The notes: generated by a model from the letters alone, not told the origin. A DNA stretch of 64,000 nt from Persicimonas caeni (GCF_006517175.1 NZ_CP041186.1:5793074-5857073), one strand, 5' to 3'; positions 34,737 to 43,996 are shown, counted from the stretch's first letter. Made by a program: numbers and translations.

Positions 34737-35708
34737 ATGAGTGACGAAGTCGACGAGCAGGGGCGGTTGATCACCGAGAACGTGCGCGAGCGCGAATTCG
34801 AGGTGGACCATAACTTTCACGGGTGGCGGCTCGACCAGTTTTTGGCGAACCGCATTCCGCGGATCTCGCGCAGCTTTGCCGGCCGCATCGCCAAAGAGGG
34901 CGACGTGGAGGTGATTCCGCGGCGGAAGGTCAAGGCGGGCACGAAGCTTCGCGAGGATGACCTGGTCATCTTGCGCGAGGAGCTCGAGCCGGAGCGGGTG
35001 CAGGACCACGAGGTCGAGATTCTGTACCGCGACGAGGCGCTCATCGTGGTCGGCAAGCCTGCCGGCATGCTCGTGCACGAGAGCAGCAGCGTTCGGCTCA
35101 ACACGATCACGAAGTATTTGGAGCGCGCCGGTTTCGATGAGGGTGAGCCGGTGCACCGGCTCGATCGCGAGACGAGCGGAGTGCTCGTGTGCGCGGCCAA
35201 GCACAAGTACGTGGCCGAGCTCCGCGGTATGTTCGCGACGACGCACCCCGAGAAGGTCTACCGGGCGCTCGTGCACGACCCCGACGGCCGCTGGCAGGTG
35301 GGCGACAAGCGCACGATCACCGACCCCCTCGGCATCGACCCGGACAGCGTGCTCGACATCAAGATGGGCCACGGCGACCTCGACGCGACCACCCACGTCG
35401 AGGTGCTCGGCCGCGTCGACCATGCCTTCGGCGCGATGGCCGACCTCAAGGTGACCATCGAGACCGGCCGCCAGCACCAGATCCGCATCCACCTGGCCAT
35501 GCAGGGCACGCCGATTGCCGGCGACAAGCTCTACAGCTTGGATGATGAGTTCTTCATGGCGATCTGCGCCGCCCCCGACAACGAGGAGCTTTTGGCGAAG
35601 CTCCCGTTCGACCGCCACGCCCTGCACGCCTGGCAGATGCGTATGGCCCACCCGACCAGCGGCGAGATGGTCGAGTTCGAGGCGCCCGTGCCGTCGATCT
35701 GGCGGTAG
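34737..35708 (+). CDS. RluA/RluD-family RNA pseudouridine synthase
   Basis: A protein of 323 residues from the ATG at 34737 (MSDEVDEQGRLITENV). An S4-like N-terminal domain (GWRLDQFLANRIPRISRSFAGRIAKEGDVEV) is followed by the catalytic domain with HRLDRETSGVLV (catalytic Asp143) and GRQHQIRIHLAMQGTPIAGDKLYS. It isomerises uridines in rRNA or tRNA; the target site cannot be told. An insertion relative to short RluD proteins carries DDEFFMAICAAPDNEELLAKL. It begins directly after the repeat block. Confidence 0.93.
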   Translation: MSDEVDEQGRLITENVREREFEVDHNFHGWRLDQFLANRIPRISRSFAGRIAKEGDVEVIPRRKVKAGTKLREDDLVILREELEPERVQDHEVEILYRDEALIVVGKPAGMLVHESSSVRLNTITKYLERAGFDEGEPVHRLDRETSGVLVCAAKHKYVAELRGMFATTHPEKVYRALVHDPDGRWQVGDKRTITDPLGIDPDSVLDIKMGHGDLDATTHVEVLGRVDHAFGAMADLKVTIETGRQHQIRIHLAMQGTPIAGDKLYSLDDEFFMAICAAPDNEELLAKLPFDRHALHAWQMRMAHPTSGEMVEFEAPVPSIWR

Positions 35709-35873
35709 GAGGCAGCACTTCCAGCGCTGGTCGAGCGCCCCGGCGCCCGTTTGGCGGCAGCGCCTCCGATGTGAGTCGCCGGGTGTTCCACCCAACTCCC
35801 CTTGCGCATCTCATCTGCGTCGTTAATGTCTGTCACAAATAGAAGCGTTCCAAATTTCTGTACGGAGCTAAAG

Positions 35874-36653
35874 ATGCTTGTAGTGCTTTCGCCGTCCAAA
35901 TCGCTCGATTACGACTCGGCGCCCCAGACCGACAAATTCACCCAGCCCGACTTCCTCGACGAATCGCAGGAGCTCATCGACATCCTGCGCGAGTACGACG
36001 TCGACGAGCTGCGCGACCTGATGGATATCAGCGAGAAGCTCGCCGTGCTCAACGTCGAGCGCTACGACAACTTCAAGACGCCGTTCACGCCCGACAACGC
36101 CAAGCCGGCGATCACCGCGTTTACCGGCGACGTCTACCGCGACTTTCGCCTCGACGAGTACGACGCCGAGGACTTCGACTTTTTGCAGGAGCACGCGCGC
36201 ATCCTGAGCGGGCTGTACGGCCTGCTCAAGCCGCTCGACCTGATGCAGCCGTATCGCCTCGAGATGGGCACGCGCCTGGAGAATCCGCGTGGCAAGAAGT
36301 TGTACGACTTCTGGGGCAACAAGATCACCGACGCGGTCAACGCCGCGCTCGACGCGCAGGGCGACGACGTGCTGCTCAACCTCGCCTCGAACGAGTATTT
36401 CAAGAGCATCGACACCGACAAACTCGCCGGGCGCATCCTGAACGTGAACTTCATGGATCTGCGCGACAACGGCGAGTACAAGACGATCACGTTCTACCTG
36501 AAGCGCCTGCGCGGCACGATGACCGACTGGATGGTGCGCAATCGCGTCAGCGCCGCCGAAGACCTCAAGGGCTTCAACGAGCGCAACTACTACTTCAGCG
36601 ACGAGCACTCGACCGAAGACGAGTACGTCTTTTTGCGTGATGAAAAGCCGTAA
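35874..36653 (+). CDS. yaaA: YaaA-family peroxide stress protein
   Basis: A protein of 259 residues starting MLVVLSPSKSLDYDSAPQ at 35874 with GGAG upstream; the longer frame lacks conservation. SPSKSLD, ILSGLYGLLKPLDLMQPYRLEMGTRL and NLASNEYFKSID are family signatures. YaaA protects E. coli against peroxide damage by limiting free iron and binds DNA in some species. It is a single-gene unit here. Length matches the family (about 258). Confidence 0.95.
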   Translation: MLVVLSPSKSLDYDSAPQTDKFTQPDFLDESQELIDILREYDVDELRDLMDISEKLAVLNVERYDNFKTPFTPDNAKPAITAFTGDVYRDFRLDEYDAEDFDFLQEHARILSGLYGLLKPLDLMQPYRLEMGTRLENPRGKKLYDFWGNKITDAVNAALDAQGDDVLLNLASNEYFKSIDTDKLAGRILNVNFMDLRDNGEYKTITFYLKRLRGTMTDWMVRNRVSAAEDLKGFNERNYYFSDEHSTEDEYVFLRDEKP

Positions 36654-36694
36654 GCTACTGTGCTGATTCAACCACTGCAGCCGAGGAGGCGACG

Positions 36695-37153
36695 ATGCGC
36701 CCGATGGGAAAGATGTTTCTCGACATTTGTCTCGTGACTTTCGCAGCCGTTGCGCTGCTCGGCTGCCAGACCGGCGGCGAGCCCAAAGAAGATCCGCAGG
36801 CTGCTCAGGCGACCAAACAGCAGGAGCCTACAGGTCCGGCGGTGACCGGCAACCTCGCCTCGCCGCCGGTCTCCGGCCTCGGCTTCCAGCGCGCCGTCCT
36901 GTCGCTCGAGGTCGCCTCCAGTGGCCAGGTGAGCGGGTCGTTCGAAGGCGGCTACGAGGAGAAGCCCTTCGAGGTGCCCGTGACCGGCGAGGTCGCCGAC
37001 GGCACGCTCGTCGCCACCGGCAAGTCGCCCGACGGGGCGGTCAGCGTGAGCGGGCCGCTCGAGCCGAGCGGTTTTTCGGGCGAGGTCACCGGCGAGATCT
37101 TCACCGAGCAGTTCAGCCTGCCGCTGGCCGCCGAGCCGGCGGCAACCGAATAG
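36695..37153 (+). CDS. Small lipoprotein
   Basis: A protein of 152 residues. GAGGAGG precedes the ATG at 36695. Signal with lipobox LLGC (LVTFAAVALLGCQTGG), then a Gln/Glu/Pro linker. The C-terminal domain is beta-rich (RAVLSLEVASSGQVSGSFEGGYEEKPFEVPVTGEVADGTL...). The repeated [VT]SG-x-[FL]-x-G pattern suggests a small beta sandwich or barrel-like fold. Function unknown. Confidence 0.75.
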   Translation: MRPMGKMFLDICLVTFAAVALLGCQTGGEPKEDPQAAQATKQQEPTGPAVTGNLASPPVSGLGFQRAVLSLEVASSGQVSGSFEGGYEEKPFEVPVTGEVADGTLVATGKSPDGAVSVSGPLEPSGFSGEVTGEIFTEQFSLPLAAEPAATE

Positions 37154-37168
37154 CCTATCGTTATCGTA

Positions 37169-37660
37169 CTATAGGTGCTCGGGGCGGATGACTTCGTGGA
37201 GTTTCCACTTGTTCTGACGAAGCGCGTCCGCCCACGTTTCTCCCTCTCCCTCCAGCAACACCGCGGTGCCCGGGCTCATGCGCACCGCCGTCCCCGACAG
37301 CCAGTGCACCAGGTTCTGCCAGCCCGGGTTATGCCCGAGCACGGCCACCTCGTGGACGTCTTCGGGCAGGGCGAAGAGCGCGTCGCACACCGCGTCGACG
37401 CCGGCCAGATAGAGCGAGTCGGTAAACGTGACGTCGACCGACGCCTCGAAGACCTCGTCCAGGTGCTGCCAGGTCTGCCTGGTGCGCGTGGCGTCGCTCG
37501 ACACCACCGTCTGGGGCGTCCAGCCGAGCTGCTGGATATGCGCGGCCACGCGCAGCGCGTCGCTCTTGCCCTGCACGGTCAGCTCGCGTTGGTGGTCGGT
37601 CTGTCCCGACTGTTGATGTTTGGTCTGGGCGTGACGAATCACGAGTAGCTTTCGTTTCAC
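37169..37660 (-). CDS. sixA: Phosphohistidine phosphatase SixA-like
   Basis: A protein of 163 residues; AAGGAGG ahead of the GTG at 37660 (VKRKLLVIRHAQTKH) fixes the start rather than the longer frame. It is a histidine phosphatase with the RHA motif (RHAQT), the second Arg region (SSDATRTRQTWQHL) and the later HNPGWQNLVHWLSG. It is short (about 160 residues), as SixA proteins are. SixA removes phosphate from phosphohistidine of relay proteins such as ArcB or PTS Npr. Confidence 0.88.
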   Translation of the reverse strand: MKRKLLVIRHAQTKHQQSGQTDHQRELTVQGKSDALRVAAHIQQLGWTPQTVVSSDATRTRQTWQHLDEVFEASVDVTFTDSLYLAGVDAVCDALFALPEDVHEVAVLGHNPGWQNLVHWLSGTAVRMSPGTAVLLEGEGETWADALRQNKWKLHEVIRPEHL

Positions 37661-37722
37661 GGTTGGCCTCCTTCGACGTATGATGGCTACCACGTTCTTA
37701 CAACACGTAGAGGCACAGGGCC

Positions 37723-38274
37723 ATGGAACTCGATTTGGAACGTTGCACGGTGCGCAGTTGGCGGCTCGACGATATGGAGTCGCTCGTCCGCCACGCCAAT
37801 AACCGCAAGGTCTGGCGAAACCTGCGCGATTCGTTCCCCCACCCCTACACCCTCGAAGACGCCGAAGAGTGGGTGACCATCGCCGGGGCGCAGGACCCGG
37901 AGGTCAACTTCGCCATCGCCGTCGACGACGTGGCCGTCGGCGGCATCGGCTTCGAGCTGCAGACCGACGTCTTTCGAAAGAGCGCCGAGATTGGCTACTG
38001 GCTCGGCGAGCGCTTCTGGGGGCAGGGCATCATGACCGAGGCGGTGCGCGCGGTGACGAGCTTCGGCTTCGCCACCTTGGGCTTCGAGCGCATCTACGCG
38101 GGTGTCTTTAGCTGGAACCCCGGCTCGGCCCGCGTGCTCGAGAAGGTCGGCTACGAGTTCGAGGCGAAGCTTCGAAACGCCATCTACAAGGAGGGCCACC
38201 TCCTCGACGAGTACATCTACGCGACGTGGCCGGACCGCTGGCAGCCCGATGAGGTACTGGTCACTCCGCCTTGA
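37723..38274 (+). CDS. GNAT N-acetyltransferase, RimJ/RimL type
   Basis: A protein of 183 residues: ELDLERCTVRSWRLDDMESLVRHANNRKVWRNLRDSFPHPYT, then the acetyl-CoA region IGYWLGERFWGQGIMTEAVRAV and the end region YAGVFSWNPGSARVLEKVGYEFEA. This is the typical ribosomal-protein-N-acetyltransferase-like arrangement; the actual substrate is unknown. Its end overlaps the convergent metallophosphoesterase gene by 14 bases. Confidence 0.92.
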   Translation: MELDLERCTVRSWRLDDMESLVRHANNRKVWRNLRDSFPHPYTLEDAEEWVTIAGAQDPEVNFAIAVDDVAVGGIGFELQTDVFRKSAEIGYWLGERFWGQGIMTEAVRAVTSFGFATLGFERIYAGVFSWNPGSARVLEKVGYEFEAKLRNAIYKEGHLLDEYIYATWPDRWQPDEVLVTPP

Positions 38275-39394
38275 CCCGCACCACGCCCACGCTCTCGATG
38301 CCCTGGTCGGGGTTGTAGTCGACTGTCAGGTAGTGACGGTCGACGCCGTCGAATTTCTCGGGCAGCGCGCCGCCGCCGCCGGAGATATAGACCGGGATGG
38401 TGGCGTTCGACTCGGCGTAATACGAGTGGATATGGCCGTAGAAGCCGACGTCGACGTCGTGCTGGGCGAGCATGTTGAGCAGCTTGGCGGCCTCGGCGCG
38501 GCTACCGAACGAGCCGTTTCGAATCCCCTTGGGGTCGATGGGCGGGATGTGGGTCAAGAAGACGTGGGTGCTGTCTTGGCCGTTGTCGAGCCACTCCTCG
38601 AGCCAATCGTAGGCCATCGGATCGACCGTGGCGTTGGCCGAGTCGATGAACGTGAAGTAGACGTCCCGGAACCGAAACTGGAAGTTCACGCGCCCGTACA
38701 ACTCGTGGAAGCCCTCGGGGGAGGCCGGCCCGATCTCGTGGTTGCCCACGGTGGTGTAGAACGGGATATCGAGCTCCTCGAGTTGCTCCATGAAGAACTC
38801 GAGCTCGTACATCTCGCCGTTTTGGGTGATGTCGCCGGCCGAGACGACGTAGCGCAGCGACTCGTCGCGGTTCATGCGCCGAAAGATGAGGCCGACGTCG
38901 TCCATCTCGTCCTGGATATCGCTGAGCACGCCGAAGCGAAACGGCTCGTTGCTGTCGGCGTCGGGCGGGGCGATGCGCAGCCGCGAGGTCTGGCCCGACT
39001 GCAGGTCGAGCCTCCAGGTGACCTCGGTCGGGTCGACCTGCTCACGCGAGGAGACCTTGAAGTTGGCCTCGCCGTCGGCCAGCGAGGAGATCTCGGCGCG
39101 CGGCATGACGTTTTCGACGGTGAGCTCGAAGGTCTGCGGGGCGTCGGGCCCCGCCTCGAGGATGACGTCGAGCACGGGCGCCTGCGCCCACAACCGGAGA
39201 CCCTGGTCGTCGAAGGTGCGAATCGCAGCCAGCCCGTCGACCACCTCGACGCGAAGGTCGTTCGCGAAGGCCTTGCCCACCAGCGGGTCGAGGTCGGCCC
39301 GGTCTTCAGCCGGCCGCACACACCCCGGAGAGACGAGCACAGGTACGATCATCGTCATCAGTACAAACGCCACACGCCACAGCGACCGAGTCAT
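38261..39394 (-). CDS. Secreted lipoprotein metallophosphoesterase
   Basis: A protein of 377 residues; GGAGGT precedes the ATG at 39394, which shares one base with the upstream gene's stop (TGATG). Lipobox SPGC. Calcineurin-like metal-binding motifs: LSDIQDEMDDVGLIFRR, VVSAGDITQNGEMYE, TTVGNHEIGPAS, VFLTHIPPID and YGHIHSYYAES, in the canonical order (D-x-H variant, GD, GNHE, H, GHxH). A preceding beta domain may bind substrate. It is probably an outer-membrane phosphodiesterase or phosphatase. Coupled to the barrel-like protein upstream. Confidence 0.88.
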   Translation of the reverse strand: MTRSLWRVAFVLMTMIVPVLVSPGCVRPAEDRADLDPLVGKAFANDLRVEVVDGLAAIRTFDDQGLRLWAQAPVLDVILEAGPDAPQTFELTVENVMPRAEISSLADGEANFKVSSREQVDPTEVTWRLDLQSGQTSRLRIAPPDADSNEPFRFGVLSDIQDEMDDVGLIFRRMNRDESLRYVVSAGDITQNGEMYELEFFMEQLEELDIPFYTTVGNHEIGPASPEGFHELYGRVNFQFRFRDVYFTFIDSANATVDPMAYDWLEEWLDNGQDSTHVFLTHIPPIDPKGIRNGSFGSRAEAAKLLNMLAQHDVDVGFYGHIHSYYAESNATIPVYISGGGGALPEKFDGVDRHYLTVDYNPDQGIESVGVVRVKAE

Positions 39395-40569
39395 CAATTA
39401 CCTCCGTAGCGAAACGTAAGGCCGCCCATCGCCGTATAGGTCGAGCCAGCCTTGAAGTCGGCAAATGCGCCCCAGTTGTCACCCAAATAGAAGAAGCCTT
39501 CCGCGCCCACGTGGCCCATGACCCCGTCGACCTGCGAGGCGAGCCCGAGGCCGCGCACGAAGCCGTCGTGGCGGTGGTCGTAGTAGACCTTCGCCTCGCC
39601 GTAGCGGTCGGCCGACGGGCCGAAATAGACCCCGAAGGCCGTCTCCATCAAGAGCAGCGCCGATAGGTCCTCGCCCAGCTCGGCGTCGGGGGCGTCGTAG
39701 CCGAAGAATTGGCCGCCCAGGCCCAACGACAGCTCGTAGAACGAGCCCTGCAGCACCGGGCTCAACCGGCGCAGGTCGTAGCGGCCGGCCAGGGAACTCT
39801 CCACCACCAGTGATTTGAAGCCCTCTTCGAAGCTGTGATAGGTGACCGCGCCCTCGAGGTCCAAAAACGAGCCGTCGGGGCGGGTGGCCCGCTCGCCAGC
39901 GCGCGGGCCGAACAGTCGGCCGATGCCCTCGAAGCGCAGCTGCTGGTTGTCGTTGTCGAGCGAGATCCACGCCTTGGGCACAAGGCGCACAGGCTCGAGG
40001 CGCACCTCGGCCTCGGCGTAGGTGAAGTGGTCGTAGTCGAAGACCGGATCGTGCACGTACATATAGCCGGCGCGCGCCTCGATGGGCGCCAGCGCCTGGC
40101 GCGCGCTGGCGGTGCGTCCGCCGACTGACGAGCCGTAGATGTCGGCGAACCACGGCATCACGAACGCCGACACGCCCACCAAGCCGGGGTAGGCGAAGAG
40201 TCCGATGGTGTCCTCGGAGGCGCCGGTCGCGTAGACGCCGACCAGCGACAGGGTCGTGGTGACCAGGCCGATGGCTTGCACTCGCGCCACCTCGTAGGCC
40301 GCGTCGTCGGCCCCGGCGAGCCACAGACCGCTGCCGTGGAACAGCACGCCGGGAAAGACGGCGGCCGCCGTGGGCCAGAATCCGGGGTCGAATTCTTCGG
40401 GCAGCTCGACCTGCTCGGCGACGGCTTCCTCGTCGCTACGCACCACCGGTGACTCGACCGCGTCGGTCTGTTGGGCAAAAGAGTGGGCCGGTACGATGGC
40501 CAAAATCAGCGCGGTGAGCAGGGCGACGGGCACGGTGAGCGCCCGCATTTGCCCGCGCGGGCGAGACAT
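39394..40569 (-). CDS. Outer-membrane protein coupled to the metallophosphoesterase
   Basis: About 391 residues if the ATG at 40569 (MSRPRGQMRALTVPVALL) is used; starts at 40587 or 40548 are possible. The signal peptide ends AHSFAQQ. The first half includes hydrophobic helices (IGLVTTTLSLVGVYATG, TIGLFAYPGLVGVSAFVMPWF). The second half has alternating beta strands with aromatic girdles, ending GGLTFRYGGN, barrel-like. No family is recognised. Its stop overlaps the metallophosphoesterase start, so the two probably work together at the outer membrane. Confidence 0.7.
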   Translation of the reverse strand: MSRPRGQMRALTVPVALLTALILAIVPAHSFAQQTDAVESPVVRSDEEAVAEQVELPEEFDPGFWPTAAAVFPGVLFHGSGLWLAGADDAAYEVARVQAIGLVTTTLSLVGVYATGASEDTIGLFAYPGLVGVSAFVMPWFADIYGSSVGGRTASARQALAPIEARAGYMYVHDPVFDYDHFTYAEAEVRLEPVRLVPKAWISLDNDNQQLRFEGIGRLFGPRAGERATRPDGSFLDLEGAVTYHSFEEGFKSLVVESSLAGRYDLRRLSPVLQGSFYELSLGLGGQFFGYDAPDAELGEDLSALLLMETAFGVYFGPSADRYGEAKVYYDHRHDGFVRGLGLASQVDGVMGHVGAEGFFYLGDNWGAFADFKAGSTYTAMGGLTFRYGGN

Positions 40570-40834
40570 ATTGCGACACGTATCCATTGAGCGATGCCCC
40601 CAAATAGCCAGATGCAGCAAGCCAGATGCAGCGGGTGTGACTTCAAACCTTGCCACAAACGAAAACGTATCTAGTCCAATGACTTCTGCGACGGTGAAAT
40701 AATCGCAGTGAGAGTGGAATTGTTTGGTGATAGCGGAATTCAGCTCGGCTGGATCTCGTTTCGAACCCTGTAACCGATTGTGCCTGCAGCAGTATCGCAG
40801 CTTCTCAGTAAGCAGTTCCAGACACGGATCGACG

Positions 40835-42070
40835 ATGTATCAACGCAGTATCCTCCTCGCAGCTTTGCTTGCCGTTGCAGTTGCTACCCTCGCCGCGTGC
40901 GGCGCGGCCGTAAATACCGACACTTACACCTGGTCGCAGGAGCAAGACGCACCGCCGCATATGCGGGTGGTCTTTTTGGAGAATCCTGCCGAGGAGATGG
41001 CCGTTTCGTGGTCGACGCGCGGCGCCGAGACCAACGTGGTCTACTACGACACCGAGCCCCACGACGGGGATCTCGAAAAGTACGCCCACAAGGCCGAGGC
41101 GAATCTGTCGGGCACCTACGAAGACCAGAGCGCGTACTACCACCACGCCTATCTGACCAACCTCGAGCCGTCGACGACCTACTATTTCGTGGTCGCCAGC
41201 GACGACCGGGTCTCGCGCGAATATCACGTGGTGACCGCGCCGGCCGACGACGAGGAGTTCAAGCTGCTGTACGGCGGCGACTCGCGCTCGGACCGCAAGA
41301 TGCGCCGCAAGATCAACCGCTCGCTGGCCGATCGTCTCGAAGAAGATCCGTCGATCATCGCGCTCGTCCACGGCGGCGACTACATCTACGACGGCGACGA
41401 CTTCGAGCTGTGGAACCGTTGGCTGGAGGACTACCAGCTCACGACCACCGAGTCGGGCCGCGTGCTCCCGATCATCCCCACGCGCGGCAACCACGAGGGC
41501 GACGGGATGTACTACAACGAGATCTTCGCCTTTCCGGGGGGCACCGAGGGAGACTATTTCCGCACTCAGATCGGCGACCGCGTCTCGTTCATCACGCTCG
41601 ACACCAACAGCACGATGTCCGGTCGCCAGCGCGACTGGTTGACCGCGCAGTTGGCCGACTCACAAGACTCGCGCTGGCTGATCACCAGCTACCACCGCCC
41701 GGCGTTCCCGGCGGTCAAGTCGGCCGGTGAGGCCCGCGACCTGTGGGTCCCCCTGTTCGAGCGCTTCAACGTCGACCTGGCCTGCGAGTCCGACGGACAC
41801 GCCTACAAGCGCACCGTGCCCATCCGCAACGAGCAACACGACGAGACCGGCGTGGTCTACGTGGGCGAGGGCGGCCTGGGCGTCGGCCAGCGCAGCCCCA
41901 AAGACCGCTGGTACCTGCGCTCGCCGGGCGTGGCCGCTAGCCTTCACCACGTCCAGTTGATCACGTTCAACCCCGACGAGCTCAAGTACGAGGCCCTCGA
42001 CGTCAACGGGCGAGTGTTCGACTCGTGGACGCGCACCCCGCGCAACCGCGGCGCCATGGCGGCGAACTGA
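40835..42070 (+). CDS. Purple-acid-phosphatase-like lipoprotein
   Basis: A protein of 411 residues from the ATG at 40835 (MYQRSILLAALLAVAVATLAAC), with lipobox LAAC. An Ig/fibronectin-like N-terminal domain (MAVSWSTRGAETNVVYYDTE...YLTNLEPSTTYYFVVASDD) is followed by the phosphatase domain: YGGDSRSDRK, HGGDYIYDGDD, PTRGNHEGDGMYY, TSYHRPAFP and SDGHAYKRT. This is the layout of PhoD/PAP-type secreted phosphatases. It is transcribed divergently from the barrel-metallophosphoesterase pair, giving two secreted phosphatases in one locus. Confidence 0.9.
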   Translation: MYQRSILLAALLAVAVATLAACGAAVNTDTYTWSQEQDAPPHMRVVFLENPAEEMAVSWSTRGAETNVVYYDTEPHDGDLEKYAHKAEANLSGTYEDQSAYYHHAYLTNLEPSTTYYFVVASDDRVSREYHVVTAPADDEEFKLLYGGDSRSDRKMRRKINRSLADRLEEDPSIIALVHGGDYIYDGDDFELWNRWLEDYQLTTTESGRVLPIIPTRGNHEGDGMYYNEIFAFPGGTEGDYFRTQIGDRVSFITLDTNSTMSGRQRDWLTAQLADSQDSRWLITSYHRPAFPAVKSAGEARDLWVPLFERFNVDLACESDGHAYKRTVPIRNEQHDETGVVYVGEGGLGVGQRSPKDRWYLRSPGVAASLHHVQLITFNPDELKYEALDVNGRVFDSWTRTPRNRGAMAAN

Positions 42071-42093
42071 GGGAGGGCGTGTCTCGTCAGCGA

Positions 42094-42430
42094 GGCCCAC
42101 TCGACGCCGAGTGGGCCGTCGCCGTCGTCCGGGAGGCTCACTCGACGTCGAGCGGGCCGTCGCCGTAGCCCGGGAGGCTCACTCGACGTCGAGCGCGCCG
42201 CCCCCAAAGGTCCGGCGGCTCGCCCACTGACTGGCGAGCCGTTGCAGGTGGTTGCAACGGCTCGCCGGCTGCAAAGCGGGCCGACCGCGGCGTCCGGAGA
42301 GCCCACTCGACGCCAAGTGGGCCCATTCAGACGTGCGATCGGTTCACTCGACGTCGAGCGGGCCAATGCAACGGCATGCAACGGCTCGCCAGATGTCGGG
42401 CGGCCCAATGCAACGGCATGTAACGGCTCG
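42094..42430. repeat. Palindrome array with ~41-42-bp spacing
   Basis: The stretch between the phosphatase and the acyltransferase holds at least five variants of [CT]CACTCGACG[CT]C. The first (42094-42117) is a perfect 10-bp-arm palindrome GGCCCACTCG-ACGC-CGAGTGGGCC. A 14-bp perfect hairpin (arm GGCGAGCCGTTGCA at 42233-42246, complement 42253-42266) lies in the middle. CAATGCAACGGCATG repeats at 42364 and 42406, 42 bases apart. No coding frame is convincing; a regulatory or decayed-repeat role is open. Confidence 0.85.
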
Positions 42431-42525
42431 CACGAAGTGAAGTGAGCATTTCGCTCCTTTACCTGGAAAGCATCTCCTGCGATCAATGGGCTACTTCGAA
42501 CTCATGGGTGCGCAGGAGTGTTGCG

Positions 42526-43932
42526 ATGAAGAAGCTCGATCCATCGATCGTGCAGGCCCAGCCGCTATCGGGAGCCGATCACGCCTGGTTGCGGATGGAC
42601 GAGCCGACCAACCGGATGATCATCACCGGCATGCTCTCCTTTGACGAGCGCCTCGACGACGAGCGCCTCGCCGCGAAGCTCGCCGAGGATTTGCGCCCGT
42701 TCCCGCGGCTTCGCCAACGGCTGGTCACCGACGGGCGCGGCCACCTCGAGCCCGACCCCAACTTCAGCTTCAGCAATCACCTCGAGCGCGTGCGCCTCGA
42801 CGAGCGCGGCGACGCCGCCCTGCAGGCCTACGTCGGCGAGCTGATGTCGACGCGGCTCGACCCCGCCCACCCGCTGTGGAAGCTATACGTCGTCGAGCAG
42901 CCCGACAGCGGCGACACGCTGGTCGCGCGCATCCACCACAGCCTGGCCGACGGGTTCTCGCTCATCTACCTGATGCTGGGGCTCGTCGACCTCGACACCC
43001 CCGTCGAGCTCCCCTTCGGCAGCGTCAGCCGCCCGCCGCGCGGCGACGCCCCGCCGCCCATTCGTCGCGACGCGCTCGAGCAGACCCTCGACCTGGCCGG
43101 GCACTTGGCCATGAACTCGGTGCGCGCGCTGAGCAACCCGCGAAGGCTCGCGTGCCTGGCCGGCAACTTGATCGGCCTGGGCGGCCGCTCGGTCTCGGCG
43201 GTGGCGAATCTCTTGACGATGTCCGACGAGCCCGACACCAGCCTGGTGGGCGAGTTGGGCGTCGAAAAGCGGGTCAGTTGGACGTCTGTCATCCCGCTCG
43301 ACACGGTCAAGCAGGCGTGCCGCGCGCTCGACTGCACCGTCAACGACGTCTTGCTCACCGCGCTGTCGGGCGCGTTTCGGCGCTACCTCGAGGCGCGCGG
43401 CGAGCGCGTCGACGGGCGCGACTTGCGCACGATCGTGCCCATCAACCTGCGCCCCCTCGACGAGCGCACGGTGCAGCTTGGAAACGAGTTCGGCCTGGTC
43501 TTTTTGCAGCTGCCCACCGGTCACGCCGAGCCTGCCGACAGGCTGCGCGTGCTCAAAGAGCGCATGGACGCGCTCAAGAGGAGCCCGGAGGCCGGGCTGA
43601 CCTACCTCACCCTGCAGGCGCTGGGGCACCTGCCTGTGGCCGCCCAGGAGCTCGTCTTGAAGCTCTTTCGCGGCAAGGCGAGCTCGATCATCACCAATAT
43701 GCCGGGGCCGAAAAACCAGCTTCGGCTGGCCGGTCACCTGGTGCGCGACATGATGTTCTGGGTGCCCCAATCACAGGGCGTGGGCGTGGGAGTGAGCATC
43801 TTCAGCTACAACGGCGGGGTGCGCCTGGGCGTGGCGGCCGACGCCGGACTCCTGGCCGAGCCGCGCGCGCTGGTCGATGCCTACGAGGCGGAGATGAGGG
43901 CGTTGGCGGGCAGGGTGGAGCTGCCCGCCTGA
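42526..43932 (+). CDS. Wax ester synthase/diacylglycerol acyltransferase (WS/DGAT)
   Basis: A protein of 468 residues from the ATG at 42526 (MKKLDPSIVQAQPLSGADHAW), with AGGAG upstream. The condensing motif HHxxxDG is at H137-H138-SLA-D142-G143 (RIHHSLADGFSLIY). MIITGMLSFDERLDD and the C-terminal SIITNMPGPKNQLRLAGHLV are family segments. These enzymes join fatty acyl-CoA to long-chain alcohol or diacylglycerol, making storage wax esters or triacylglycerol at the membrane. It is a solitary gene. The intron and repeats begin right after its stop. Confidence 0.94.
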   Translation: MKKLDPSIVQAQPLSGADHAWLRMDEPTNRMIITGMLSFDERLDDERLAAKLAEDLRPFPRLRQRLVTDGRGHLEPDPNFSFSNHLERVRLDERGDAALQAYVGELMSTRLDPAHPLWKLYVVEQPDSGDTLVARIHHSLADGFSLIYLMLGLVDLDTPVELPFGSVSRPPRGDAPPPIRRDALEQTLDLAGHLAMNSVRALSNPRRLACLAGNLIGLGGRSVSAVANLLTMSDEPDTSLVGELGVEKRVSWTSVIPLDTVKQACRALDCTVNDVLLTALSGAFRRYLEARGERVDGRDLRTIVPINLRPLDERTVQLGNEFGLVFLQLPTGHAEPADRLRVLKERMDALKRSPEAGLTYLTLQALGHLPVAAQELVLKLFRGKASSIITNMPGPKNQLRLAGHLVRDMMFWVPQSQGVGVGVSIFSYNGGVRLGVAADAGLLAEPRALVDAYEAEMRALAGRVELPA

Positions 43933-43944
43933 GCTCTCGCAGAC

Positions 43945-43996
43945 GAGGGCAAGATGCCCACGCACCGAAGTTGACGAGGGCAAGATGCCCACGCAC
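43945..43996. repeat. 31-bp hairpin repeat, left part (intron target)
   Basis: Unit 1 (43945-43975) runs GAGGGCAAGATGCCCACGCA then CCGAAGTTGAC. Unit 2 starts at 43976 and is cut after ...CCCACGCAC at 43996, where the group II intron begins. It resumes as CGAAGTTGAC at 45936-45945. Each unit has a GGGCA-AGA-TGCCC hairpin. The preceding CTCTCGCAGACGA also flanks the second array near 47.5 kb. Confidence 0.92.
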
